From Legionella maceachernii (GTDB lineage Bacteria; Pseudomonadota; Gammaproteobacteria; Legionellales; Legionellaceae), in contig NZ_FUXJ01000006.1 of assembly GCF_900167045.1 (NCBI RefSeq), positions 124,001 to 188,000 on the forward strand: a DNA stretch of 64,000 bases, read 5' to 3'. The number at the start of each line of letters is the position of its first letter. Positions within the stretch are counted from its first letter, which is position 1. The position numbers and the translations under genes were made by a program. Of the stretch, positions 36,093-44,556 are shown piece after piece. The notes beneath the pieces were generated by a model that saw only the letters and a program-made list of their open reading frames with translations, was not told the DNA's origin and ran no database searches.

Positions 36093-37124
36093 ATGCGTAG
36101 CGCTTTAATAACAGGTATTACTGGGCAAGATGGTTATTTTCTAGCCGAGCTATTGCTTAATAAAGGATATCAGGTATTCGGATTTGCGCGTAATCTGAAA
36201 GCAGTGAGTTCCGCCCAATTACCCAATAGCGTGCAAATGTTTTTCGGTGATATTTCGGAGGAAGCGGATGTTGCTAAAGCTATTCAGCAAATAAAGCCCG
36301 ATGAGATTTATAATCTTGCTTCACAATCCAGGCCCGGGGAGTCATGGGCACATGCTGCAAAAACGCTCTGCGTTAATAGTTTGGGAGCAATTCGTTTATT
36401 TGAAGCAGTAAGAACGGTTTGTCCAACAGCGAAAGTGTACCATGCTTCTTCATCCGAGATGTTTGGTCAGACACCTATCTCGCCGCAAAATGAAGAAACA
36501 CCTTTTAATCCTACAAACCCTTACGCTGCGTCAAAAGTCTATTCTCATCAAATGGTTCGCATCTATCGCGAAAGCTATGGACTGTTTATTACCAGCGGCA
36601 TTTTGTTCAATCATGAAAGCGAGCTTCGTCCTTTGCATTTTGTGACCCAAAAGGTGGCTTACGGTGCTGCTTGTGCTGCGCTAGGCATTATGGATTCACC
36701 TGATCGCAACGAGAGAGGGTTACCCATCGTTTCTCAAGGAAAATTGGCTTTAGGTAATTTTGAAATAGCCAGGGATTGGGGATATGCTCCCGACTATGTC
36801 CAAGCAATGTGGTTAATGTTACAGCAAGATGAGCCTACCGATTTCGTGATTGGTACAGGGCAACTTCATACATTAAGAGAATTATGTGAAGTTGCTTACC
36901 ATTACGTGGGCAAAAATTGGCGTAACCATGTGATTAGCGATCCCGCATTGGTTCGACCTTTGGAAACCACTCAGACGGTGGCAGATCCTTCAAAAGCTCA
37001 AAAGCTTTTGGGTTGGAAACCCTCAGTCAATTTTGAAGAAATGATCCAGAGAATGGTGCAGATGCAAATTAAGCAGCTGTCTAAGGCTTTGAGTCTTAAA
37101 TCAGTCGTTGCTAACGCGCCCTAA
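36093..37124 (+). CDS. GDP-mannose 4,6-dehydratase family enzyme (possibly acting on GDP-heptose)
   Basis: This 343-residue extended SDR has TGITGQDGYFLAELLL at the N-terminus, SSSEMFG with the Ser/Glu pair of 4,6-dehydratases, and YAASK. It is full length for GMD. The substrate loop usually written NHESPRRGE-FVTRK is NHESELRPLHFVTQK here, so the phosphate/sugar-contacting Arg-Gly part is altered. The window makes GDP-heptose, so a DmhA/WcbK-like dehydratase giving GDP-4-keto-6-deoxyheptose is possible; GDP-mannose as substrate is the default reading. It stands alone on the plus strand. Confidence 0.82.
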   Translation: MRSALITGITGQDGYFLAELLLNKGYQVFGFARNLKAVSSAQLPNSVQMFFGDISEEADVAKAIQQIKPDEIYNLASQSRPGESWAHAAKTLCVNSLGAIRLFEAVRTVCPTAKVYHASSSEMFGQTPISPQNEETPFNPTNPYAASKVYSHQMVRIYRESYGLFITSGILFNHESELRPLHFVTQKVAYGAACAALGIMDSPDRNERGLPIVSQGKLALGNFEIARDWGYAPDYVQAMWLMLQQDEPTDFVIGTGQLHTLRELCEVAYHYVGKNWRNHVISDPALVRPLETTQTVADPSKAQKLLGWKPSVNFEEMIQRMVQMQIKQLSKALSLKSVVANAP

Positions 37125-37314
37125 TAATTTGCTTGGGATTTATTTGTCAAAATTTTCAAGGAAACCGCTCAAAATGTTTATGTTTCGCACCTTATACGCG
37201 GAATCAGTGTTGAACTTTATTCAAGATCGCATGGATGTGTGCATAAGCAAGTCACGTGGATAAATTGCAGGCTTCTAGTATTTAAAGTGAGAGGCAATGA
37301 GTGCTTGTCGAAGT

Positions 37315-38007
37315 TTATTTGCGTTTTCGCGCCGCGATAAAGAGACCAAGCTCATAGAGTAAGCAAAGGGGCACAGCGAGCATGATTTGTGATAATACGT
37401 CAGGTGGGGTGAGGAGCATTCCCACAACAAATGCAGCGACGATGAAATAGGGTCTAATTTTTTTTAAAACCGATAAATCTACCCATCCCAAAGTCACCAA
37501 AGTCAAGCAAAGAAGAGGTACTTGGAAGCAAAGACCAAAGAGCAGCAACATGCGGGTAATAAAATCTAAAGCCTCAGCCATATCAGGCAAGAGCCTAACG
37601 CCGGCGGGAACCGCTTTGGCAAAAAATTGAAACATATAAGGCAAAATGAAATAAAAGCAAAATAAAACACCACAACAAAATAGCAGTAAACTTGTGATAA
37701 TAACCTTGCGAAGAGTATGGCGCTCATTCTTATAAAGCCCTGGAGCAGCAAAGCGCCAGAGTTGCAATAAAGCAAATGGCGCACAACCGAGCATCGCTGC
37801 ATCTGCGGCGAGTTTAATCGGTATAAACACTGGGGAAGTAATCTGTATAGCAATTAAAGAATCTGGATGGGGTAACGCGCTCAACAAAGGTTTTACTAGT
37901 GTATGAAATAAATTATTAGCATAGAAAAAAAAGAATAAGAAGAGAGTGAAAAAAAGCAAGAGTACATGCAGAGCGCGTCTGCGAAGTTCTAGCAAATGAC
38001 TTAACAT
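37315..38007 (-). CDS. tatC: Twin-arginine translocase subunit TatC
   Basis: This 230-residue protein has six predicted TM helices. The N-terminal MLSHLLELRRRAL is the canonical TatC start that contacts the twin-Arg signal. FYFILPYMFQFF and a C-terminal LTPPDVLSQIMLAVPLCLLYELG are family marks. TatC is the receptor of the Tat export system for folded proteins. No tatA or tatB is adjacent. In L. pneumophila tatC is likewise apart from tatAB, which fits the suggested genus. Confidence 0.95.
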   Translation of the reverse strand: MLSHLLELRRRALHVLLLFFTLFLFFFFYANNLFHTLVKPLLSALPHPDSLIAIQITSPVFIPIKLAADAAMLGCAPFALLQLWRFAAPGLYKNERHTLRKVIITSLLLFCCGVLFCFYFILPYMFQFFAKAVPAGVRLLPDMAEALDFITRMLLLFGLCFQVPLLCLTLVTLGWVDLSVLKKIRPYFIVAAFVVGMLLTPPDVLSQIMLAVPLCLLYELGLFIAARKRK

Positions 38008-38433
38008 ATCCGTTTTACTCTTAGGGAAATCGATAAAATCAGCGTAGTGTGAAATGATGCTGGATAGAATTGTACCCGAATAATTAGCGAATTAAGAGAG
38101 GTGATGGCATTCTTGCTTCAGTTCTATAAGACCATAGTGGACGCCTCTCGAGATATTTTAGGCTTCTTAATTACTATTAAGCATGCACACCATACCTCTA
38201 AATCTGGCTCCTAACTGTTAGTGTTAGCTGAGCAAGAATTGCCATCTATGTATTTAAAATAAGCTATTCTTTGCGAGATAGCAATGCTGTAATTGTTAAT
38301 TTTGAGAAAATCCCTATTTCTTTACAAGAAACTTAATGAGCAAGCGTATTTTTCTTTAAGATAAATAGTATAATCCTGGGTTTTAGAGAATGGGACGTTA
38401 GAACTCATTAGCGTTCAATTTTTTATAATTAAA
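38008..38433. promoter_or_regulatory. 426-bp spacer between tatC and response regulator
   Basis: No gene was seen. A TATAAT box at 38369-38374 (AAATAGTATAATCC) lies about 60 bp before the response-regulator ATG and is a plausible -10. The -35 region (about 38346-38351, GTATTT) is poor. The left part should hold the tatC promoter on the minus strand. No strong hairpin was noticed. Confidence 0.35.
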
Positions 38434-38853
38434 ATGGCTATTACAAAACACTCTCCTACATCCAGTGACACTCCGCTGATTCTCCTTGTTGAGGATAATC
38501 CTGTTGCTTTACGTTTTGTGGAGTCGATCGTTTCGCAAGCGGGATGCCGTTTTCTATCAGCAATGGATGGTGAGCGGGCTTTAGCATTAGTAAAAACTGT
38601 TATGTTTGATTTGATTATCACAGACCTAGGTCTGCCAGGCATTTCTGGAATTGAATTAACCTATTTGATTCGCGAGTGGGAAAAATCCTTAGAAAAATCG
38701 CCAATACCCATTATTGGTTTAACCGCTCATACGCTCCAGGACTCTGAGGGAAAATGCCTGCAGGCTGGAATGAGTAAAGTTATTCATAAACCTCTTTACT
38801 TGCATCAAATGCGCGAGTTGATAAGTCAATACATTCATAAAGTTGGTCAGTAA
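38434..38853 (+). CDS. Single-domain response regulator (receiver only)
   Basis: This 139-residue CheY-like receiver has acidic residues in LVEDNP, the phospho-acceptor Asp in ITDLGLPG (about residue 69), Thr in GLTAH and Lys in IHKPL. There is no output domain. Its sequence resembles receivers cut from hybrid sensor kinases, so it may shuttle phosphate within a phosphorelay or control a partner by binding. No histidine kinase gene is near. The next gene is rsmA, preceded by paired promoter-like repeats. Confidence 0.88.
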   Translation: MAITKHSPTSSDTPLILLVEDNPVALRFVESIVSQAGCRFLSAMDGERALALVKTVMFDLIITDLGLPGISGIELTYLIREWEKSLEKSPIPIIGLTAHTLQDSEGKCLQAGMSKVIHKPLYLHQMRELISQYIHKVGQ

Positions 38854-38911
38854 TAAAAAATTATATTAATAAGATGGAATTTTTCCGCTAAAAGCCTCCA
38901 TTTTTAAGCAA

Positions 38912-38942
38912 AAATAGTCGCCAAAATGCTATAAATAGTCGC
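38912..38942 (+). promoter_or_regulatory. Two 10-bp direct repeats AAATAGTCGC, 21 bp apart
   Basis: AAATAGTCGC occurs at 38912-38921 and 38933-38942. The centre-to-centre distance is 21 bp, two helical turns, so a dimeric regulator could bind both on one face of the DNA. They stand upstream of the two -10 boxes that precede rsmA. The binding protein is unknown; the response regulator just upstream lacks a DNA-binding domain. Confidence 0.4.
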
Positions 38943-38971
38943 AAAGCGTCAGTTTTCGGCGCTAAAATGGA

Positions 38972-38998
38972 TTGCTTTTCTCAAATAAGAGGTATAAT
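38972..38998 (+). promoter_or_regulatory. Candidate rsmA promoter P1
   Basis: TTGCTT (38972-38977) and TATAAT (38993-38998) are separated by 15 bp, slightly short for sigma70. The -10 is inside AAGAGGTATAAT, which recurs exactly at 39048-39059. Confidence 0.45.
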
Positions 38999-39047
38999 CG
39001 TTATAAAGTTACTGTATTTCCTCAATTAGGGTACACTTTCTGGTAAA

Positions 39048-39059
39048 AAGAGGTATAAT
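39048..39059 (+). promoter_or_regulatory. Candidate rsmA promoter P2 (-10 box)
   Basis: AAGAGGTATAAT repeats the P1 segment exactly, 61 bp downstream, with TATAAT at 39054-39059. No good -35 is present (GTACAC at the expected place). It lies only about 28 bp before the rsmA GTG start, so the leader would be very short. Confidence 0.4.
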
Positions 39060-39087
39060 TCTGGCGTGTTTTTTAGGTGAAATCAAA

Positions 39088-39858
39088 GTGAGTCATCGTC
39101 CCCGTAAACGCTTTGGGCAGAATTTTCTGCAGGACAAACATATTATTAATAATATTCTTAATGTTTTGCACCTGCAAAAAGATGACAAAGTCATAGAAAT
39201 TGGCCCGGGTTTAGGTGCTTTAACTCAACCTTTGCTTAAATACATAGAAAAGTTGACGGCAATTGAGATTGATACGGATTTGCAGGAGCATCTTAGATCA
39301 TTGCCTGGTGCTGGCAGTAAGTTGCATCTGATTGCAGCGGATGCGTTAACCATTGATTATAGTCAATGGGGACCCCACCTCCGAGTCGTTGGTAATTTGC
39401 CTTACAATATTTCTACGCCTTTATTATTTCACCTGCTTGGTTATGCCTCGTTCATAGAGGACATGCATTTTATGTTACAGAAGGAGGTTGTTGCTCGTTT
39501 GGCTGCTCAACCGGGTACGAAAGTTTATGGACGATTAACGGTCATGGTGCAATATCACTGTAAGGTTGAATCGTTATTTGATGTACCGCCAGAAGCTTTT
39601 CATCCTGTGCCAAAGGTTGATTCGGCCATAGTGCGTTTAATTCCATATCAGGTATCGCCTTATCCAGTAGTGGATATTAATGCACTTGGGCAATTAGTAG
39701 CAAAGGCATTTGCAATGCGGCGTAAAACCCTTGCGAATAATTTGAAGCCATTGCTAAGTGCAGCACAATTACGCGGTTTAGACATAGACCCTCTTGCTCG
39801 CCCAGAGCAAATCGCAGTAATGGACTATGTGCGAATAGCAAAATTAATCGCTAATTAG
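39088..39858 (+). CDS. rsmA: 16S rRNA dimethyladenosine transferase
   Basis: This 256-residue protein (KsgA) starts with [11 protein letters not shown], has the SAM motif [13 protein letters not shown] and the catalytic NLPYNIS. It dimethylates A1518 and A1519 near the 3' end of 16S rRNA during 30S assembly. A GTG start is used, with AGGTGA 7 nt upstream. The order rsmA, TraI_2-like protein, apaH seems to form one unit. In many gammaproteobacteria rsmA and apaH are also close (with apaG), so the middle gene is the unusual member. Confidence 0.96.
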   Translation: MSHRPRKRFGQNFLQDKHIINNILNVLHLQKDDKVIEIGPGLGALTQPLLKYIEKLTAIEIDTDLQEHLRSLPGAGSKLHLIAADALTIDYSQWGPHLRVVGNLPYNISTPLLFHLLGYASFIEDMHFMLQKEVVARLAAQPGTKVYGRLTVMVQYHCKVESLFDVPPEAFHPVPKVDSAIVRLIPYQVSPYPVVDINALGQLVAKAFAMRRKTLANNLKPLLSAAQLRGLDIDPLARPEQIAVMDYVRIAKLIAN

Positions 39859-39895
39859 TGTAAAATTAATACAGTATACTTGGTGGAGGTTGATT

Positions 39896-41248
39896 TTGTT
39901 TCATCATTATGGAAAAAGAGTAAAATCGTCGCAAACTAAGTCATTAAAGGACTTAACTCGCATCGTCAACGCATCACTTTTGTTGGGTGATGAAAAACGT
40001 ACTGCTTTATTGCGGCAAATTAAAGAATCATGTGCATTGGAAGAGGCTCGTTTTGATAGCTTATGTCTTAGTCTAGTACACAATTTAGCCAATCATTGTC
40101 AAAACTTGCCCGAAACTTCGACGAGCTATTACTCTCAGCCGGGTGGTTTAATCGATCATGCGCTTAACCGCACTGAAGCGGCACTGAATTTATTTCAAAA
40201 TTTTCTCATTCAGGATAGCCCAGATGGGTTATCAGAAGAGCAAAAATTGTGGCAATATGCGCTTTTTTCAGCCGCAATTCTCCAGGGGATTGGGAAGTTA
40301 TGTATCGAGTTTACTATCGATTTACACGATAATAATGGTCAATTTTTAAAGCAGTGGAATCCCTTATTGGAAAGCCTAGTCGGCGTGGGTAACTATTATA
40401 GCTACGAGTTTCAAAAAGAAGCGGATGAGGAGTTTCGTCGCCGTCTCAATTTGTTAATCGCCCGATTTTTAATGCCGGCAAGTGGCTTTGCATGGATAGC
40501 TTCCAACCTGGAGGTGTTAGCTGTCTGGCTTGCATTGCTTAATGAAGACACCGAAGGTTCGGGGACGTTAGGGGCCATCTTAGTCCGCGCTGACGCTGTC
40601 GCTATCCAGCGCTATTTAAATCAGTTTGCTTTAAAAGGGGGATACGGTTCAGGTAAAGGAGGACGGTATGGCAGAATGAGCACATTTACCGATCGAGCCC
40701 CTGAATCCATTGCTGAGAAAGAACAACAGATAGGCATTGAGTTTATCCAGTGGCTAACCAAGTCACTGGAATCCGGGGTGATTATGATTAACAAAGCCCC
40801 TTTATTTGTGGTTCCAGGTGGATTGCTGATTTGTGCGGAGATGTGGGAGATGTTCATGAGGAGTAACCCTCAATATAATTCCATACAAGCCATTCGTAAT
40901 GGATTTTTATCTTTGAGTATGCATCAGGTGGGTGCAGAGGGTAATGTCACTTCTCGCTTCGAGCAAACTTCCACGCAACAAATCGTAACGGGTATTGTTT
41001 TAAAAGAATATGGGGTGGTTCTTCCTAATGAAGTTCAGTTGCACAATGTTAATACGGGTAAGGTAACCACCGTTACAGCAATGGAACTCATTTATCAAGG
41101 GCATGCTAACAGTAGTCATTTTACTGCGCAGCCAGCCACCTATGTGGCTACTCCGATACCGCTCCTCTCCTCATCCGGACAATGGGTTGCAGAAACCACT
41201 CCTGCACCACAGGCATCCCATCGTCCTGGGGCATTAACCCGTGCCTGA
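39896..41248 (+). CDS. Orphan TraI_2/MobH-like HD-domain protein
   Basis: The product is about 450 residues. The N-terminal half carries [17 protein letters not shown], like the conserved HxGGLLxHSL region of the TraI_2 (MobH relaxase) family. The C-terminal part (about 285-400) resembles the TraI_2_C domain with VPGGLLI and [10 protein letters not shown]. The known MobH Tyr/HD clusters are only partly visible: the first His of the HxGG motif is Gln here. No conjugation genes are nearby. TTG 39896 is preferred since GGAGG is 6 nt upstream, while TTG 39890 directly abuts it. Its stop overlaps apaH by 8 nt. Confidence 0.68.
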   Translation: MFHHYGKRVKSSQTKSLKDLTRIVNASLLLGDEKRTALLRQIKESCALEEARFDSLCLSLVHNLANHCQNLPETSTSYYSQPGGLIDHALNRTEAALNLFQNFLIQDSPDGLSEEQKLWQYALFSAAILQGIGKLCIEFTIDLHDNNGQFLKQWNPLLESLVGVGNYYSYEFQKEADEEFRRRLNLLIARFLMPASGFAWIASNLEVLAVWLALLNEDTEGSGTLGAILVRADAVAIQRYLNQFALKGGYGSGKGGRYGRMSTFTDRAPESIAEKEQQIGIEFIQWLTKSLESGVIMINKAPLFVVPGGLLICAEMWEMFMRSNPQYNSIQAIRNGFLSLSMHQVGAEGNVTSRFEQTSTQQIVTGIVLKEYGVVLPNEVQLHNVNTGKVTTVTAMELIYQGHANSSHFTAQPATYVATPIPLLSSSGQWVAETTPAPQASHRPGALTRA

Positions 41249-42062
41249 TTATGCTATTGGCGATGTACAGGGTTGTTATGACCCTTTACAACGCCTGCTG
41301 GATCGAATTCATTTCAACGAAAAGGAAGATCGTTTATGGTTTGTGGGTGATTTAGTCAATCGGGGACCACAATCACTTGCTGTCCTACGATTTGTAAAAA
41401 ATTTACCCATTCAGCCTGTCGTCACTTTGGGTAATCATGACTTGCATTTGTTAGCCAGATTATTGACAAAGGAACCAATAAAAAAAAATCAGGATGATAC
41501 GCTGCATGAAGTGTTAGAAGCAAAGGATAGCGAGGAATTGGGACATTGGCTACGTAAGCAATCCATTCTCCACCATGATCCTGCGCTCAACGTAGTGATG
41601 TGCCATGCTGGCATTGCACCCGCTTGGGATCTTAATGTAGCAAAAGCATGCGCACGGGAATTGGAAAATGCCTTAGCCGGCGACAATTTCGGCGATTTTT
41701 TAATGAATATGTATGGAAACGAGCCAAGCCATTGGTCAGAAGAATTAACGGGGATACCTAGACTCCGAGTGATTACCAACTACTTCACGCGCATGCGGTT
41801 TTGTGACAATCAAGGAAATTTAGTGTTGTCTTACAAAGGAACCCTTGCTAACGCACCTAAAAATCTAATTCCTTGGTATGAAGTGCCTAATCGAAAACCG
41901 ATTAATGCTGATATTGTTTTTGGTCATTGGGCTGCTTTAGCCGGGCATTCGCCCGATCCTACCATTTTTGCAATTGATACAGGCTGCTTATGGGGTGGGC
42001 GATTAACTGCTTTACGATTACACGATAGGCAGCGCATTTCCGTACCGGGATTGAGTGGTTAA
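41241..42062 (+). CDS. apaH: Symmetrical bis(5'-nucleosyl)-tetraphosphatase
   Basis: This 273-residue PPP-superfamily phosphoesterase has the metal motifs [17 protein letters not shown] and [23 protein letters not shown] and DTGCLWGG follow. ApaH hydrolyses Ap4A to two ADP and also decaps Np4-capped RNAs. The GTG start lies 5 nt inside the previous gene, so the two are coupled. It is full length. ApaH next to rsmA is a common bacterial arrangement. Confidence 0.95.
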   Translation: MPDYAIGDVQGCYDPLQRLLDRIHFNEKEDRLWFVGDLVNRGPQSLAVLRFVKNLPIQPVVTLGNHDLHLLARLLTKEPIKKNQDDTLHEVLEAKDSEELGHWLRKQSILHHDPALNVVMCHAGIAPAWDLNVAKACARELENALAGDNFGDFLMNMYGNEPSHWSEELTGIPRLRVITNYFTRMRFCDNQGNLVLSYKGTLANAPKNLIPWYEVPNRKPINADIVFGHWAALAGHSPDPTIFAIDTGCLWGGRLTALRLHDRQRISVPGLSG

Positions 42063-42153
42063 TTTCAAGTTGTCCAAAATATAGCATTTTAAAGTGTCTT
42101 GGGTATATACTCTCCTCACCACGTTGTCCTCGTGGATCATATTGGAGATTTTT

Positions 42154-43257
42154 ATGAAGTTAGCCCATTTTGCTCTTTTATCTGTGATATTCACTGGAAG
42201 TGTAGTAGCCCAAGATATAAAAATCGTGGGAACGATTACACAGCCAGTCAAGATTCCTCCCTCTTCCGAAAAACACATTGCACCCCGAGGAGCTGCTGAT
42301 ACGACTGGAAAAATCACTTTATTAAAAGTCGAACTTTCGGACAAAGCAAAGAATGCTTTTGCTACTAGAGCAAAAAATGCCCTGGCGCATACCAAGCAAT
42401 TTGCAACGAACGCCTCTCATTCAGCGTATCCAGGAAAAGTAGAATTAGGAATGGGTGATGTTCCTGTCCTTAATCAAGGTATGCATGGGACTTGCGTAAC
42501 CTTTGCAGTGACTGCAGCGATTGATGCCGTCCTCAATAAGGGTGACTATGTCAGCCAATTATGTTCACTACAGTTGGGTAATTACCTCGAAAAAAATGCT
42601 TATCTTCCTAGCGGTTGGGCGGGCTCTTGGGGCCGTTTTGTTCTAAGTCAGTTGGATACTTATGGAATAGTCAATAAAGAACACCAACAAACTGAAGGGT
42701 GTGGTGGATTAACCGCTTATCCTGTGAATGATATGGTTGGCATCGATGGACTCGTTAATATAGAAGACTACCATCAAATGAGCGAAAACATAGGCGAAAA
42801 AGTACTTTGGTCACCGATTTTGGACGTCTACCAGGCCATTTTGGACAGAGCTGATACCAATAAAACAGTTGATCAAGTTAAAGCCGCTTTAAATGCAGGC
42901 GATAGGGTTACTTTTGGCGTATTGTTACTCGACTTTGATTTAGGTTTTGCGGGCGCGGTAGGTAAAAATAAAGTCGAAGGAGATACTTGGGTATTGACCC
43001 CAGAAATCGCGAGAGACGCTTATTTGAAGCAAGAATTTGGTGGTCATGAAATGGTCATTACTGGCTACGATGATAATGCCGTTGCCATCGATGATCAAGG
43101 CCAAGAGCATCGTGGTTTATTTACTCTGCGTAATTCATGGGGTAAAAAAGTAGGTGATCATGGGGATTTTTACATGTCCTATGATTACTTCAAGTTGCTC
43201 GTGATCGAGGCCGCGCGTCTTCGTAATATTTCTGAGCCTGATAGTGCCGCAGGTTGA
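42154..43257 (+). CDS. Secreted papain-like (C1A family) cysteine protease
   Basis: The product is 367 residues from ATG 42154, which has GGAG upstream and opens a signal peptide (HFALLSVIFTGSVVAQ). A propeptide-like region of about 100 residues follows. The catalytic Cys is in MHGTCVTFAVTAA, His in GGHEMVITGYD and Asn in LRNSWGKK, all in the C1A order; the oxyanion Gln is in VLNQGMHGTC. The enzyme should be active outside the cytoplasm. L. pneumophila secretes C1-type peptidases through type II secretion, so export is plausible. A downstream hairpin and REP-like element close the transcript. Confidence 0.85.
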   Translation: MKLAHFALLSVIFTGSVVAQDIKIVGTITQPVKIPPSSEKHIAPRGAADTTGKITLLKVELSDKAKNAFATRAKNALAHTKQFATNASHSAYPGKVELGMGDVPVLNQGMHGTCVTFAVTAAIDAVLNKGDYVSQLCSLQLGNYLEKNAYLPSGWAGSWGRFVLSQLDTYGIVNKEHQQTEGCGGLTAYPVNDMVGIDGLVNIEDYHQMSENIGEKVLWSPILDVYQAILDRADTNKTVDQVKAALNAGDRVTFGVLLLDFDLGFAGAVGKNKVEGDTWVLTPEIARDAYLKQEFGGHEMVITGYDDNAVAIDDQGQEHRGLFTLRNSWGKKVGDHGDFYMSYDYFKLLVIEAARLRNISEPDSAAG

Positions 43258-43260
43258 ATT

Positions 43261-43289
43261 GAGTAGTTGGGGATCACCCCAACCTACTC
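43261..43289 (+). terminator. Hairpin after the cysteine protease gene
   Basis: GAGTAGTTGGGG (43261-43272) and CCCCAACCTACTC (43277-43289) form a long stem with one bulged C and a 4-nt loop, 3 nt after the stop codon. No T-tract follows, so it may stabilise the mRNA end or act with the adjacent REP-like unit. Confidence 0.45.
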
Positions 43290-43295
43290 GGCTGT

Positions 43296-43373
43296 GAGCC
43301 TGGGTGAAGCGCAGCGTAGCCCAGGATTTTACTCCAAGTCTTCCCGAATTACGCTGCGCTCCACCCAGGCTAC
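43296..43373. repeat. REP-like palindromic element, copy 2
   Basis: The left arm 43296-43318 (AGCCTGGGTGAAGCGCAGCGTA core) is the inverted complement of the right arm 43350-43373 with one or two mismatches, around a 31-nt AT-rich centre. Its tips match copy 1 at 30602-30664. It is GC-richer than its surroundings and sits between two genes. Confidence 0.7.
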
Positions 43374-43476
43374 GAATACTATTACCTGTCCTAAATATCC
43401 CTCTGTGTCACTCTGTTTGTAATCCTGAGATTAATGTACTCTTCTATAGTTCATGATTTTGAAAGCAGGCTATTCA

Positions 43477-44547
43477 ATGAAAATTGTGATTAAAGTGGGA
43501 ACGCAAAGTATCTTAGCCAATGATGGAACGCCTTTTGAGCCAACCATGCAGCATTTAGTGGAACAAATTGTGGCGCTGCAAAAAGCCGATCATCATGTTG
43601 TTTTAGTGAGTTCAGGCGCGGTGGGTTCAGGCCGAAAAGTAGCTCGTCAGTATTTAGGACGCCACTACGGGAGTTCGCTTGGAGAAAAACAAGTTTTAGC
43701 GGCTTTAGGGCAACATGAATTAATGAACATCTACACAATAATGTTCAAAAAGTATAATTTCCTTACCGCACAGCTGTTACTCACCAAACAAGATTTCCAG
43801 ACGCGGCAACACTATTTAAACATTGCGAGATTGCTGCGTGAGATACTGGAACACAGAAACATTATTCCAATCATTAATGAAAATGACAGCGTGGCTATCG
43901 AAGAATTAATGTTTACCGATAATGATGAACTTGCAGGACTTATTGCTGCCCAAATGAATGCGGATAAATTAATAATTTTAAGTAATGTTGAAGGCGTATA
44001 TACGGGTCATCCTACTTCACCTGGAGCGGAATTAATTCCTGTGATCAATCCCGAAAAAAACTGGCCTGAGGTTTCAACTATGAAAAGTACGCAAGGCAGG
44101 GGCGGTATGACTTCTAAACTCGGGACCGCGCGTAAAATGTCGAGCTTAGGCATCACAACCCACATCACCAGTATCAACCAACCTTCTGCTGTCATGCGAA
44201 TCATTACCCAAGAACAATTGGGTACGGTCATTCTGCCAAGCAAGAAAAAATCAAATATCAAACGATGGATTGCCTATAATAGTGAAAAGCAAACGGGATC
44301 CATTTCAGTCAATTCTGGATTATTTAAAATTCTAAAAGAAAATAAACGAGTCATTAGTATATTGCCTATTGGTATAGAAAATTATAAGGGTAATTTTAAG
44401 AAAGGAGATTTAGTCGAAATTCTAGCACCTGAAGGTCAAAAAATAGGTGTGGGACTTGCTAAATACGATGCCAATAAACTCAGTGAATATTTGGGGCGAA
44501 AAGATATGCCGGAATTTATCCACTATGATCATTTGCATCTTTTTTAG
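43477..44547 (+). CDS. proB: Glutamate 5-kinase
   Basis: The product is 356 residues from ATG 43477 (MKIVIKVGTQSI). The amino-acid-kinase domain covers about 1-255 with VSSGAVGSGRK, INENDSVAIEE and GRGGMTSKL. A C-terminal PUA domain (about 270-356) is present, the standard two-domain form. ProB phosphorylates glutamate as the first step of proline synthesis and is usually inhibited by proline. proA follows after 9 nt. Confidence 0.95.
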   Translation: MKIVIKVGTQSILANDGTPFEPTMQHLVEQIVALQKADHHVVLVSSGAVGSGRKVARQYLGRHYGSSLGEKQVLAALGQHELMNIYTIMFKKYNFLTAQLLLTKQDFQTRQHYLNIARLLREILEHRNIIPIINENDSVAIEELMFTDNDELAGLIAAQMNADKLIILSNVEGVYTGHPTSPGAELIPVINPEKNWPEVSTMKSTQGRGGMTSKLGTARKMSSLGITTHITSINQPSAVMRIITQEQLGTVILPSKKKSNIKRWIAYNSEKQTGSISVNSGLFKILKENKRVISILPIGIENYKGNFKKGDLVEILAPEGQKIGVGLAKYDANKLSEYLGRKDMPEFIHYDHLHLF

Positions 44548-44556
44548 GAGAACTCA

